DNA of 64,000 bases from Nonomuraea cavernae (GTDB taxonomy: Bacteria > Actinomycetota > Actinomycetes > Streptosporangiales > Streptosporangiaceae). The translations under genes and the position numbers were made by a program. Positions 52,216 to 60,783 of the stretch are shown here, in pieces. Positions within the stretch are counted from its first letter, which is position 1; the number at the start of each line of letters is the position of its first letter. The notes beneath the pieces are model-generated. The model had not been told where the DNA came from. It saw nothing but the letters and a program-made list of their open reading frames with translations, and did not search any database. Location: NCBI RefSeq assembly GCF_014646355.1, contig NZ_BMNH01000016.1:114118-178117 (forward strand). Reading direction: 5' to 3'.

Positions 52216-52773
52216 GTGCCAGTGGAGGCACCGTACGACGACCGCCTGCTGCACCAGCGGGTGGTCGGCGGCGACGAGGCCGCGCTCGGAGAGGTCTACG
52301 ATCGGCTCTCCTCCTTGATCTTCGGTCTCTCGCTGCGCGTCACCAGGGACCGGGTGATCGCCGAGGACATCACGCAGGAGGTGTTCCTGGTCTTCTGGGA
52401 ACGTCCGCTGACCTACGATCCCGACCGCGGCACGCTGCGGGCGTGGCTGGCCACGATCGCGCACCGCCGCGCGGTCGACCACGTGCGCGCCGAGGAGCGC
52501 CGCCGCGTCACCTCGCTGGGTCCCCGGCTCTTCGAGCCCTCCCCTCCCCGGTTGGAGGACACCGTGCTCGCCGCAGACGAGGCCAGACGGGTGAAGCAGG
52601 CGGTGACGGCGCTGCCCGACGCCCTGCGGGAGGCGATCGAGCTGGCCTACTACGGCGGCCGGACCTACCGGCAGGTCGGCGAGGAGCTGGGCGTGCCCGA
52701 GGGCACGGTCAAATCGCGCATCAGGCTGGCGCTGCGGCGCCTGGCCGACGCACTGGCAGAGGAAGAGGTGTGA
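52216..52773 (+). CDS. ECF RNA polymerase sigma factor (SigK-like)
   Basis: The 185-residue protein has region 2 (about 10-80; EVYDRLSSLIFGLSLRVTRD, then AEDITQEVFLVFWERP) and region 4 (about 125-180; LPDALREAIELAYYGGRTY, QVGEELGVPEGTVKSRIRLAL). GTG 52216 has GGGAG at good spacing; GTG 52213 is also possible. The next gene overlaps its stop by TGATG. It is divergent from osmC, and the gap contains GAGTC-ATCC-GACTC. An oxidative or envelope stress role is inferred. Confidence 0.92.
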   Translation: MPVEAPYDDRLLHQRVVGGDEAALGEVYDRLSSLIFGLSLRVTRDRVIAEDITQEVFLVFWERPLTYDPDRGTLRAWLATIAHRRAVDHVRAEERRRVTSLGPRLFEPSPPRLEDTVLAADEARRVKQAVTALPDALREAIELAYYGGRTYRQVGEELGVPEGTVKSRIRLALRRLADALAEEEV

Positions 52774-53699
52774 TGGAGCCCGTCGAGCGTCTCTACCTGG
52801 ACGCACTGATGGAGGACCCCGCGGTGCCCGGACACTCACTGCGCCCGCAGTTGCTGGCCGGCGCCAGGGCCCGGCGCAGGCCCGCGGCGCCCACCGCCCC
52901 CTGGGCCGAGCCCTTCGCCGGCCGGGTGGCCGCCATGGACGCGCTGCTCGCCTCGGCCGTCGACGACGACTGGTCGCGCGTCATCGTGGAAGGCTGGACC
53001 CTGCAGGAGCTCGTCGCCCACCTCGCCGCCAAGGACGGGCTGCTCGCGGCGTCCGTCGGCGCCCCCGTCCTCGGCCCGCCCCTCGGCGCCACCTCCGCCG
53101 TCGGGCGCACCTCTGACGTGCAGGCGTACGAACGGGCCCGCAGTCCCGAGCAGACCAGGCGTGACTGGCGCGCCCAGGCCGACGCCCTCTGCCGCCATCT
53201 GGCCGGTCTCTCCCCCGACACGCCCGCGACCCTTGACGGGATGTCGGCCGCGGTGCGGGATCACGTGCTGGCGCGGTGCCTGGAGACCTGGGTGCACACC
53301 GACGACGCGGCCCGGACGGCCCGGGTCCGGCTGCCGCATCCCGTGCCCGAGCACATCCATCCGACGGCCGACCTGTGCGCGCGCCTGCTCCCCTGGACCA
53401 TGCTGCTGTCGGGCCTCGACGGCTCCGGCCGTACGGTCCTTCTCACGCTCACCGGGGACGGAGGGGGCGAATGGCATGTTCCGCTCGGCGGGGAGGGTTC
53501 CGGTGTCCTGGAGCTCGACGCCTGGCGGGAGGGTGACGGCTGGCGGCGGGCTGACGCGCGGATCACGGCTGACGTGGTGTCGTTCTGCTTCCTGCTGGGT
53601 GGTCGCGGCGATCCCTCCTCCTTCGCCGCCGACCTGTCCGGTGATCTGTCTCTGGCCCGCGACGTCCTCTCGAGCGCCCCGGCCCTCTCCGGGCCATGA
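52773..53699 (+). CDS. MDMPI-like metal-binding protein, putative anti-sigma partner
   Basis: The 308-residue protein contains an MDMPI (mycothiol-dependent maleylpyruvate isomerase) N-terminal-type domain at about 45-190: WTLQELVAHLAAKDGLL and CLETWVHTDDAAR provide metal-binding histidines. The C-terminal third (about 205-300) resembles the MDMPI C-terminal region. The ATG overlaps the sigma stop (TGATG). In actinomycetes such proteins next to ECF factors often act as redox-sensing anti-sigma factors. The first 40 residues, which have no zinc-finger motif, are of unknown role. Confidence 0.82.
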   Translation: MEPVERLYLDALMEDPAVPGHSLRPQLLAGARARRRPAAPTAPWAEPFAGRVAAMDALLASAVDDDWSRVIVEGWTLQELVAHLAAKDGLLAASVGAPVLGPPLGATSAVGRTSDVQAYERARSPEQTRRDWRAQADALCRHLAGLSPDTPATLDGMSAAVRDHVLARCLETWVHTDDAARTARVRLPHPVPEHIHPTADLCARLLPWTMLLSGLDGSGRTVLLTLTGDGGGEWHVPLGGEGSGVLELDAWREGDGWRRADARITADVVSFCFLLGGRGDPSSFAADLSGDLSLARDVLSSAPALSGP

Positions 53700-53733
53700 C
53701 CGTTCCCGGCCTTTGGTGCCGCGCGGACGGGCG

Positions 53734-53867
53734 GTCCGCGAGTTGGCCGCGGCGGGTGGGCGTTGTCAACGCGGGCCCGTTCTGCGGGTGGCCGCAGCGG
53801 GTGGGCCTTGTCTACGGCGGGTCTGTTCTGCGGGTGGCCGCGGAGGCGGGTGGGCGTTCCGGCCGAC
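53734..53867. repeat. About three copies of a 45-46-bp direct repeat
   Basis: Units starting near 53734, 53779 and 53825 share GTTCTGCGGGTGGCCGC and then SGCGGGTGGGCSTTGTC-like sequence. The first is the most diverged. The third runs into the left arm of the inverted repeat. Confidence 0.6.
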
Positions 53868-53969
53868 CGCGATTGCCTGGGGTCTGGTGTTTTTCGCCTT
53901 CGGCGTTGTTTCGGGCGCGGGGGTACTTGGCACGGTCTTAAGTCGGCCGGAACGCCCACCCGCCTCCGC
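53840..53969. repeat. Perfect 28-bp inverted repeat with 74-bp loop
   Basis: Bases 53840-53867 are the exact reverse complement of 53942-53969. The 74-bp spacer contains T-runs and a small CGCC-TTC-GGCG hairpin. It lies in a 490-bp gene-free stretch (53700-54191); besides this and the direct repeats nothing coding is seen there. It could be a miniature transposon, a cruciform or a strong RNA hairpin. Confidence 0.85.
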
Positions 53970-54191
53970 TCTACGGTGCCCCACCGTCCTGTCGCCCCGC
54001 CGCAGAGCGGGCGAGGCTTCGACGCCTTCCTGCTCGCCGATGCTGAAGCGCCTGTCTCCGCCCCTTGGACTTGGGCGCCGTAGCTGAAGCCCTCACTTGC
54101 CGGCACAGTGCGGGCCGGGCGCCGTAGACGTGGCAGGGTTGGTACGGCTCGCCTGCGCCTTTCCCCGCCTGACATGGGCCGCGGTGGCGGA

Positions 54192-54899
54192 TCAGGTGAG
54201 CCAGATGAGGCCGGCGAACCGGCCGCCCGGCTGCTCGCGGCGGTGGGAGTAGAGCTCGGCCGACTCGATCGTGCAGCGGTCGTCATGGCGCACGTCTGTG
54301 AGACCGGTCCCACGCAGCTGGGCCTCGATCCCGGCGCGCAGATCGAGGGCCGGGGTGTCCCAGGAGGTCGTGGACCACGTCCCGGGCACCCGCTCGGCCA
54401 CCCGCTCGCGCAGCTCGGCGGGCACCTCGTAGCAGCGGCCGCAGGCCCCGGGGCCGATCAGCGCCACCATCCGGGCCGGTGCGGCGCCCTTGGCGGCCAT
54501 GGCCTCGACCAGCGCCGTGGTCACGCCCGCCTCGGTGCCGGGACGGCCGGAGTGGGCGGCGCCGACCATCCGCGCCACCGGGTCGGCCACCAGGACCGCC
54601 GGGCAGTCGGCGCCGAGGGAGGCGAGGGCCAGGCGCGGCTCGGTCGTGAAGACGCCGTCCAGAGGCGGCGGGTCGTCGCCGTACGGCTCGTTCACGTAGG
54701 CGACGTCGGCGCCGTGGACCTGGCGCATGAACACGACGGCCCGCACGCCCAGCTCCGCGGCGACGGCCGCCCGGTTGGCGCGCACGGCCTCGGGGTCGTC
54801 GCCGACCATCCCGCCGAGGTTGCGCGACCCGTAGGGCGGGGCGCTCACTCCCCCGTGGCGATCGGTGACGGCGACGTGCACTCCCGGGGCCAGCTGCAT
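54192..54899 (-). CDS. YfiH/LACC1 family (polyphenol oxidase-like) protein
   Basis: The 235-residue protein belongs to the family called polyphenol oxidase or PgeF. The metal/active-site residues appear as H in FMRQVHGADV, C in LGADCPAVLVADP and H in GAAHSGRPG. The family acts as adenosine phosphorylase/deaminase in LACC1 and as an editor of cell-wall peptide mistakes in E. coli. ATG 54899 gives the N-terminus MQLAPGVHVAVTDRHGGVS. It is not next to the division genes where this family often lies in actinomycetes. Confidence 0.9.
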   Translation of the reverse strand: MQLAPGVHVAVTDRHGGVSAPPYGSRNLGGMVGDDPEAVRANRAAVAAELGVRAVVFMRQVHGADVAYVNEPYGDDPPPLDGVFTTEPRLALASLGADCPAVLVADPVARMVGAAHSGRPGTEAGVTTALVEAMAAKGAAPARMVALIGPGACGRCYEVPAELRERVAERVPGTWSTTSWDTPALDLRAGIEAQLRGTGLTDVRHDDRCTIESAELYSHRREQPGGRFAGLIWLT

Positions 54900-55067
54900 G
54901 CCTCAGATCCTAGAGGCCGCTCCCATGAGCCGACCGCCTCCTGTGGGGGCGTCGCACGTCAGGCGCCAACCGGTTCACAAAGCAGGTGAAGTCCGGCTTT
55001 GTCAATGCGGGGGCCGCCGCCCGGCGCGAGCGCCGTCGAAGGTCAACGGGCTTCGCGGTCGGCAGCG

Positions 55068-56120
55068 TCACGCCATCGTCCTCTCCTCGGTTTCGGCCGC
55101 CCTGGCGCGACCGAATTCGGCCAGGGTGTGGAAGGCGGCCTTGGGTTCCCATGGCAGCCCTGGATATGCCGTCCCGGTGCGGCCGGGTTGCAGGACCTTG
55201 ACGATGCCGAAGCTGGCGGTGTCGAAGTCCTGTCCGGGCTCGGAGGACGTCGGCAGGTCCCGGCGGGCGAACGTGTTGACGAACGCCGTGTCCGTACCCT
55301 CCTCGTCGTAGATGTCGAGGAGCTCGCGCACGTACCGGGCTTGTTCTTCCTCGTCCCGCGTGACGGTTGTGGTCAGGCGGGCGGGGCGGGCGTGTTCGTC
55401 CCATTCGACGATGGAGTCGCCGCGTCCGCCCAGAGCGGCGGCTCCGCGGTGGGTGGCGCAACCGAACTCGGTGACGGCGAACGGCTTGCCCTGCGAGGTC
55501 TGCGCCCGCAGGCTTTCGCGGAAACTGTGCTCAGTGGCCGCGTCGCGGTATCCGGCGTCAGTGGCGATGATGTCGAACAGCGCCCAGTCCACGCCTTCGA
55601 AGGGCAGGGAGGCGTAGCTGACCGGACCGCCGAACCGTTCGCGCACCGCGGTGACAGCCCGGGTGAGGAAATCATGGACGCGGACGCGCAGTTCGGGGAG
55701 CGCGGCGCGCACCCGCGCCGGCTCGGCTATCACGCCAAGCCGCTCCTCCAGACTGTCACCGGGCAGAAATCCACCGGTGAACAGGCTGATCTCGGAGCCG
55801 GTGAGGAATATGACGTGAGCCCCTTCCGCGCGCAGGCGTTCGGCCCGTTCGGCACCGTCGACGATGAACGCCATCAGCTCGTCCCGCGTGAGGCCGTTGG
55901 TGAACGGTGAGTACCAAACCTCTAGGCCCGCGCGGGCGGCGTGGCCCGCGGCGGTCGCAAGGCGGTCCGGGTCTCCTCCGGTGACGCGGACCGCGTCGCA
56001 GTGCAGCTCTTCGCGGATGATCCGCATCTCTCGGCGCACGACGCCGGGGTCGAAAGGCTCGTGGGTGGTGGTCCCGGCAGAGGGGAAGCCGGTGTCGTAG
56101 GTGACACCGTAGGCACGCAT
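55068..56120 (-). CDS. TIM-barrel-like protein of an actinomycete family often called abortive infection protein
   Basis: The 350-residue protein starts MRAYGVTYDTGF and contains FDPGVVRREMRIIREELHCDAVRVTGGDPDRLATAA, AGLEVWYSPFTNGLTRDELM, FVIFLTGSEISLFTGGFLPG-like and FAVTEFGCATHRG segments. Alternating strand-helix units and conserved acidic residues at strand ends suggest a glycosidase-like TIM barrel. Similar proteins are labelled abortive infection protein in databases without clear proof. ATG 56120 follows CGGAGG. Its codon use is slightly less GC-biased than its neighbours. No partner gene is present. Confidence 0.7.
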   Translation of the reverse strand: MRAYGVTYDTGFPSAGTTTHEPFDPGVVRREMRIIREELHCDAVRVTGGDPDRLATAAGHAARAGLEVWYSPFTNGLTRDELMAFIVDGAERAERLRAEGAHVIFLTGSEISLFTGGFLPGDSLEERLGVIAEPARVRAALPELRVRVHDFLTRAVTAVRERFGGPVSYASLPFEGVDWALFDIIATDAGYRDAATEHSFRESLRAQTSQGKPFAVTEFGCATHRGAAALGGRGDSIVEWDEHARPARLTTTVTRDEEEQARYVRELLDIYDEEGTDTAFVNTFARRDLPTSSEPGQDFDTASFGIVKVLQPGRTGTAYPGLPWEPKAAFHTLAEFGRARAAETEERTMA

Positions 56121-56289
56121 CAGTGGCCTCCGGGTGTGATCGTGCGAGTGAGACATGCGAGGTGACGGCCGAGCCCTCGGCCGACCAGCCGCCTCGCGGA
56201 GGGCACTGTCCAGGCGTCCCGCCACACTCTACCCACAACTTGCGCGTCACGCACATTATGCGGGGAACGCAATACCGAAAGAGGGACGC

Positions 56290-56430
56290 ATGAGCCTTGT
56301 GCGGCGATCACAGATCCGAGCGCCGGAGTCGCCTGGTCGGCTTCTGGACGGCGACTCGGCGATCCCCGGCGATTCGGCCCGGTCGGCACGCCGCGTACAG
56401 GCCGAGCCACCGACGGCGCGGCTCACGTGA
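56290..56430 (+). CDS. Possible 46-residue protein before the TPR gene
   Basis: The ATG at 56290 follows GAGGGA. The frame is open for 46 codons (MSLVRRSQIRAPESPGRLLD...) and its TGA overlaps the GTG of the TPR gene (GTGA). The product is Arg/Pro/Ala-rich and has no recognised domain. The overlap makes translation plausible but unproven. Confidence 0.35.
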   Translation: MSLVRRSQIRAPESPGRLLDGDSAIPGDSARSARRVQAEPPTARLT

Positions 56431-57356
56431 TCCGCATGACAGACATTCAGCTAGATTCTCCCTCCATGAGTGAAGGGATCTTCCAGGAGCACGACGAGAG
56501 GCCCGTGCTGTCCGAGGCCGCCGCCCAGTCTCGGGCCTCCGTGCTGCGTAGCCGTGCCGAGTCCTACATCGGGCTGTCGCGGCACGACGCGGCCATCGCC
56601 GACCTCACCGAGTCGATCGCGCTGGTGCCGGACAACGCCCGTTCCTGGCGGCTGCGCGGCGAGAGCCACCGCGTCATCGAGAGGTACGAGGCGGCGCTGT
56701 CCGACTTCGACGAGGCCCTGCGGCTGGAGCCGGACAGCGCCTACTCGCTGGGGTCGCGCGGGCAGGCGTACGCCGCGCTCGGCCGCATGGAGGAGGCCAT
56801 GGCCGACTTCGAGCACGCGCTCACCCTGGCGCCGGAGTCGCTCTGGATCCTGGAGGCCAGGGCCGACGCGCTCGCCGACCTCGACCGGGTGGACGAGGCG
56901 CTGGCCGAGCACGCCAAGATCATCGCGCTGGACGAGGACCTGGCCTACTCGTGGCTGGCCCGGGGCGACCTCTACCAGCGGCTGCAGCTCTATCCCGAGG
57001 CCATCGCCGACTACACCAGGGCGCTGGAACTGGATCCCGTGTACGTGCGGGCGTTGGGCAGGCGGGGTGAGGCGCTGCGCATGATCGACCGCTACGAGGA
57101 GGCGTTGGCCGATCTCAACCAGGCTCTCGACCTTGAGCCGGACAACGATCGCGCGCTGGGCAGCCGGGGCGCGGTCCTGAGCGAGCTGGGCGACAACGAG
57201 GCCGCTCTCAAGGACCTCGACCGGGCCGTCGAGCTGGACGAGGAGTACGTCTGGGCCTACCGGGTGCGCGGCGAGATCCTGCAGGAGCTCGAACGCCACG
57301 AGGAGGCGGTGGCCGACTTCACCCGAGCCCTGGAGCTGGAATTCGGCGACTCGTGA
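56427..57356 (+). CDS. Tetratricopeptide repeat protein
   Basis: The 309-residue protein consists of about seven TPR units of 34 residues, each ending in patterns such as YEAALSDFDEALRLEPDSAYSLGSRGQAY and YEEALADLNQALDLEPDNDRALGSRG. There is no signal peptide or other domain. It is probably a protein-interaction scaffold. The start is uncertain: GTG 56427 overlaps the small upstream ORF, while ATG 56436 and 56466 are in-frame alternatives. An acyl-CoA dehydrogenase gene follows after 79 bp. Confidence 0.87.
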   Translation: MIRMTDIQLDSPSMSEGIFQEHDERPVLSEAAAQSRASVLRSRAESYIGLSRHDAAIADLTESIALVPDNARSWRLRGESHRVIERYEAALSDFDEALRLEPDSAYSLGSRGQAYAALGRMEEAMADFEHALTLAPESLWILEARADALADLDRVDEALAEHAKIIALDEDLAYSWLARGDLYQRLQLYPEAIADYTRALELDPVYVRALGRRGEALRMIDRYEEALADLNQALDLEPDNDRALGSRGAVLSELGDNEAALKDLDRAVELDEEYVWAYRVRGEILQELERHEEAVADFTRALELEFGDS

Positions 57357-57435
57357 GTTCCGGGGGCGGTGCTGGGCGGAAACCGGATCGCGCGGGCCCT
57401 GGAGATCGACCGAATATAGTTCTAGATTCTGACGC

Positions 57436-59583
57436 ATGGGTATCGGGCTGACCGAGGAACATCTGGCGCTGGCCGCCTCCGTGCGGGGGCTGGCCGAGCG
57501 GACCGTCGAACACGCGGCGCTGGCCGCGCAGGGCGTGCTGGGGTTGCATCTGCCGGAGGAGTGCGGCGGGCAGGGCTACGGCCTGCTGGAGCTGGTCGTA
57601 GCGCTGGAGGCATTGGGCGAGCGGCGGGCTCCGGGCGCCTACCTGCCGTCCGTGATCACCTCGGCAGCGCTCGCACGCGCCTCCGGCGGCGACCCGGGCG
57701 CGCTGGGCGGGCTCGCGGACGGGTCGCTGACCGCGGCCGTGGCGCTCGGCGAGGCGGCGGGCGGTGCGGGGCTGCTCGCGCTGGGCTCGCCCGACGCCGA
57801 CCTCTTCCTGGTGCCGCTGGAGGACGGGCGGTGGTCGCTGCTCGACCGGGCCGACGTGGACGTGGAATCCGTCGAGGGCGTGGATCTCGACCGCGCGCTG
57901 TGCTCGGTGACCGTACGGGACGGGACCGCGCGGGAGGGGGGCGACGGACGGGTGCTCGGCGCGGTGCCGGTGCGGGAGGTGGCCGCCGTGCTGCTGGGGG
58001 CCGACGCGTGCGGGGTGGCGGCGTGGGCCGTGGCGACGGCCGCCGGCTACGCGAAGGTTCGGGAGCAGTTCGGGCGGCCGATCGGGCAGTTCCAGGGCGT
58101 GAAGCACCGGGTGGCCGCCGCGCTCGTGGCGCTGGAGCAGGCGCGGGCCGCTGTCTGGGATGCGGCCAGGGCGCTGGACGACTCCCCCGGCCGTACCCCG
58201 ACGGGCGAAAGCCCTGATCCGACCGCGACGGGCGAGAGCCCTGGCCGGAGCCCGATGCGTGAGAGTCCGGGCACGGGCGCCGGGAGCGGTGGGGAGGTGC
58301 GGCTGGCGGTGGGAGTCGCGGCGGTGCTGGCGCCCGACGCGGCCGTGCGGTGCGCCGCCGACGCGATCCAGGTGCTGGGCGGCATCGGCTACACGTTCGA
58401 GCACGAGGCGCACCGCTTCTACCGGCGCGCGCTGTCCGACCGGATGCTGGCCGGGGACGCCGGCGTGTGGGCAGAGGAGGTGATCCGCCTCGCTCTCGCC
58501 GGGGTGCGGCGGGGCACCGAGCCGGACCTGCCGGAGGAGGCGGCCCCGGTCAGGGACGCGATCAGGGCGCAGGCCGAGTCGCTGCGGGCCGAGGAGCCGT
58601 TGGCCAGGCTGGGGCGGTTCGCGCGGGAGGGCTGGATCATGCCGTACCTGCCCGAGCCGTGGGGCAGGGGCGCCTCCCCTCTGGAGCAGGTGATCATCCA
58701 CCAGGAGTTCCGCGACCTCAGACGGCCGAACCTGGGCATCGGGGCCTGGGCGGTGCCGTCCATCGTCCGGCACGGCACACCGGAGCAGCGGGAGCGGTTC
58801 CTGCCCAGGACGTTCACCGGCGAGATCGTGTGGTGCCAGCTGTTCAGTGAGCCGGGCGCGGGATCGGACCTGGCGGGGCTGTCCACCAAGGCGGTCCGCG
58901 TGGAGGGCGGCTGGTCGCTGAGCGGCCAGAAGATCTGGACGTCTCTGGCGCAGTACGCCCATTGGGGGATCTGCCTGGCCCGGACCTCTCCGGAGAAACC
59001 GAAGCACGAGGGGATCAGCTACTTCCTGGTGGACATGTCCTCGCCGGGCGTCACCGTCAAGCCGCTGAAGGAGATCAACGGCGACGAGGTGTTCAACGAG
59101 GTGTTCCTGGACGACGTCTTCGTGCCGGACGATCTGGTGGTCGGCGAGGTGGACGGCGGCTGGCGGGTGGCCCGGGACACGCTGTCGCACGAGCGGGTGG
59201 CGCTGGGCGACTCGTGGGGGCCGGGATCCCGGCACACCGACATGGTCGGCCTCATCGCGAAGCTGCCGGAGCCGCGGCAGGCGCGGCTGGAGGAGGCCGG
59301 GCGCCTGTGGGCCGAGGGGCAGGCGCTCGCCGCGCTCGGCCTGCGCGTGACGCTCGCCCAGTTGTCGGGCTCCGATCCGGGCACCGCGTCGAGCGTGCGC
59401 AAGCTGCTCGGCATGCGCCACTCGCAGGCCGTCTCGGAGTTCTGCTGGTCGCTGGCGCCCTTCGACCGCCACTGGAGCCGGATGATCCTCACCACCCGGG
59501 CGTTCACGATCGGCGGCGGCACGACCGAGGTGCAGCTGAACATCATCGCCGAGCGGGCGCTCGGGCTGCCGCGCGATCCCTGA
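57436..59583 (+). CDS. Two-domain acyl-CoA dehydrogenase
   Basis: The 715-residue protein contains two fused acyl-CoA dehydrogenase modules, like mycobacterial FadE6-type proteins. The first (about 1-370) has LPEECGGQGYGLLELV and the helical end GIGYTFEHEAHRFYRRAL. The second (about 395-710) has PYLPEPWGRG, CQLFSEPGAGSDLAGLSTKAV and TRAFTIGGGTTEVQLNIIAERALG. A low-complexity insert of about 35 residues (repeated GESP) lies in module one near 254-285 and is unusual. FAD and acyl-CoA binding motifs are in the second module; the first may be structural. The substrate may be a branched or steroid-type acyl-CoA. Confidence 0.88.
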   Translation: MGIGLTEEHLALAASVRGLAERTVEHAALAAQGVLGLHLPEECGGQGYGLLELVVALEALGERRAPGAYLPSVITSAALARASGGDPGALGGLADGSLTAAVALGEAAGGAGLLALGSPDADLFLVPLEDGRWSLLDRADVDVESVEGVDLDRALCSVTVRDGTAREGGDGRVLGAVPVREVAAVLLGADACGVAAWAVATAAGYAKVREQFGRPIGQFQGVKHRVAAALVALEQARAAVWDAARALDDSPGRTPTGESPDPTATGESPGRSPMRESPGTGAGSGGEVRLAVGVAAVLAPDAAVRCAADAIQVLGGIGYTFEHEAHRFYRRALSDRMLAGDAGVWAEEVIRLALAGVRRGTEPDLPEEAAPVRDAIRAQAESLRAEEPLARLGRFAREGWIMPYLPEPWGRGASPLEQVIIHQEFRDLRRPNLGIGAWAVPSIVRHGTPEQRERFLPRTFTGEIVWCQLFSEPGAGSDLAGLSTKAVRVEGGWSLSGQKIWTSLAQYAHWGICLARTSPEKPKHEGISYFLVDMSSPGVTVKPLKEINGDEVFNEVFLDDVFVPDDLVVGEVDGGWRVARDTLSHERVALGDSWGPGSRHTDMVGLIAKLPEPRQARLEEAGRLWAEGQALAALGLRVTLAQLSGSDPGTASSVRKLLGMRHSQAVSEFCWSLAPFDRHWSRMILTTRAFTIGGGTTEVQLNIIAERALGLPRDP

Positions 59584-60252
59584 TCAGCTCCGGGGATGGT
59601 ACGGCGCGGCCAGGTGTGCGTACACGATGGTGTTGTCCTGGTAGCTGTGCGCCCGCCCGTCGAACGCGCCGCCGCAGGTGACCAGGCGCAGCCCCGGATA
59701 GCGGAGGTCGCCGTAGACCTTGCGGGCCGGGAAGCTCCTCTTGGGCGTGTGCTCGATCCGGTCCACCACGAACACGGCCACGGACCGGTCCGCGCGCAGC
59801 ACCTGCACCTGGTCGCCGCGCCTGACCTCCTTGAGGCGGGCGAACACCGCCGGGCCGGTCCTGGTGTCGAGGTGGCCGGTGATGACGGCGGCGCCGCGCT
59901 GGCCGGGGACGGCCCCGTAGCGGTACCAGCCGGCCAGGTTGGGGCGCTCGATGGGCGGGTTCTGGATCGTGCCCGCGGTGTCGAGGCCCAGCTCCATGAG
60001 CGGCGCCGACACGCCGATGGACGGGATGTAGACGGCGACCGGCCGGGCGGGCCGCATCGGCTTGGCCGTCTTCCCGGCCGGCACGCGCAAGGACGCGACC
60101 GGCGCGGGCGACGACGTGACCGGCGCGGGCGTGACGGCCGCGACGGGCTCGGCCCCGCCGCCGGAGAGCAGGCCGCCCACCCCGGCCCAGATCAGTACGA
60201 TCCCGGCCAGGGACACCGCTCCCGCCGCGACGAGGAGCGACTTCTGGCCCAA
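59584..60252 (-). CDS. Class F sortase
   Basis: Sortases cleave sorting signals of secreted proteins and attach them to the wall. The 222-residue protein has an N-terminal membrane anchor (about 5-30), a linker, and a class F sortase domain: H127 in ITGHLDTRTGP, C193 in LRLVTCGGAFD, and the closing strand DNTIVYAHL. The TTG start at 60252 directly follows the TAG of the upstream gene, a coupled pair. The upstream protein carries the likely substrate motif. It converges with the acyl-CoA dehydrogenase gene. Confidence 0.9.
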   Translation of the reverse strand: MGQKSLLVAAGAVSLAGIVLIWAGVGGLLSGGGAEPVAAVTPAPVTSSPAPVASLRVPAGKTAKPMRPARPVAVYIPSIGVSAPLMELGLDTAGTIQNPPIERPNLAGWYRYGAVPGQRGAAVITGHLDTRTGPAVFARLKEVRRGDQVQVLRADRSVAVFVVDRIEHTPKRSFPARKVYGDLRYPGLRLVTCGGAFDGRAHSYQDNTIVYAHLAAPYHPRS

Positions 60253-60783
60253 CTAGGCGTCACCCTTGCGACGGCGCACCGCGAACCCGGCCAGCCCGGC
60301 GCCGGCGAGCAGGGCGGCGCCGCCCGCGACGACCGGCCACACCGGGTCTCCCGGCGCCAGCCCGCCGCCACCCGTCTCCGGATGCCCCTGCGGCATCCGG
60401 CGTTCGTCCTCGTCGACCGGCTTCCAGGGGGCCCCGGTCTCGCGCGGGGCGTCGGAGGGCGCGTCGGACCAGGAGTCGGTGGGCACCGGGTTGCCCGACC
60501 AGCTCTCCATCGGGTTCGGCACGGGGTTGTCCGGCCACTTCTCCGTCGGGTTCGGCACCTGGTCGTCCGACCACTTCTGCACGGGGCCGGCCCCCGGCAC
60601 CTCGGGCTCCACGCCGCCCGGCTCGTCGCAGGGTGCCAGGGGCGGCAGGCAGGTCGCGGCCACGGACGGCGTCTCCTGGCTCGACTGGGCGGAGGCGGTG
60701 CCGATGCCCGCCGCGGTCATCACGCCGCCGGCCACGAAGGCCACCACGGCTCCGGCGGCGGCCAGACGTTGCGCTCTTGCCAT
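60253..60783 (-). CDS. Secreted wall-anchored protein with a sorting signal
   Basis: The 176-residue protein has a signal peptide (about 1-33, AAAGAVVAFVAGGVMTAAG), a Trp/Pro-rich repeat region (WSDDQVPNPTEKWPDNPVPNP, repeated about four times with variation) and a C-terminal HPETGGGG followed by a hydrophobic segment (VWPVVAGGAALLAGAGLAGF) and RRRK. That is a sortase signal with HPETG in place of LPxTG. Two cysteines lie in TCLPPLAPCD. The sortase gene begins at the next base, so the pair probably works together. ATG 60783 follows GGGAGCC. Confidence 0.85.
   Translation of the reverse strand: MARAQRLAAAGAVVAFVAGGVMTAAGIGTASAQSSQETPSVAATCLPPLAPCDEPGGVEPEVPGAGPVQKWSDDQVPNPTEKWPDNPVPNPMESWSGNPVPTDSWSDAPSDAPRETGAPWKPVDEDERRMPQGHPETGGGGLAPGDPVWPVVAGGAALLAGAGLAGFAVRRRKGDA

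Noticed and set aside
54985..55015. Inverted repeat CAAAGC ... GCTTTG between the YfiH-like and TIM-barrel genes
   Set aside because: Seven-base arms with a short loop and no T-run; too weak to call a terminator or operator.
57319..59472. 717-codon minus-strand frame opposite the acyl-CoA dehydrogenase
   Set aside because: No domain and shadow-like composition; the plus-strand frame carries all FadE motifs.
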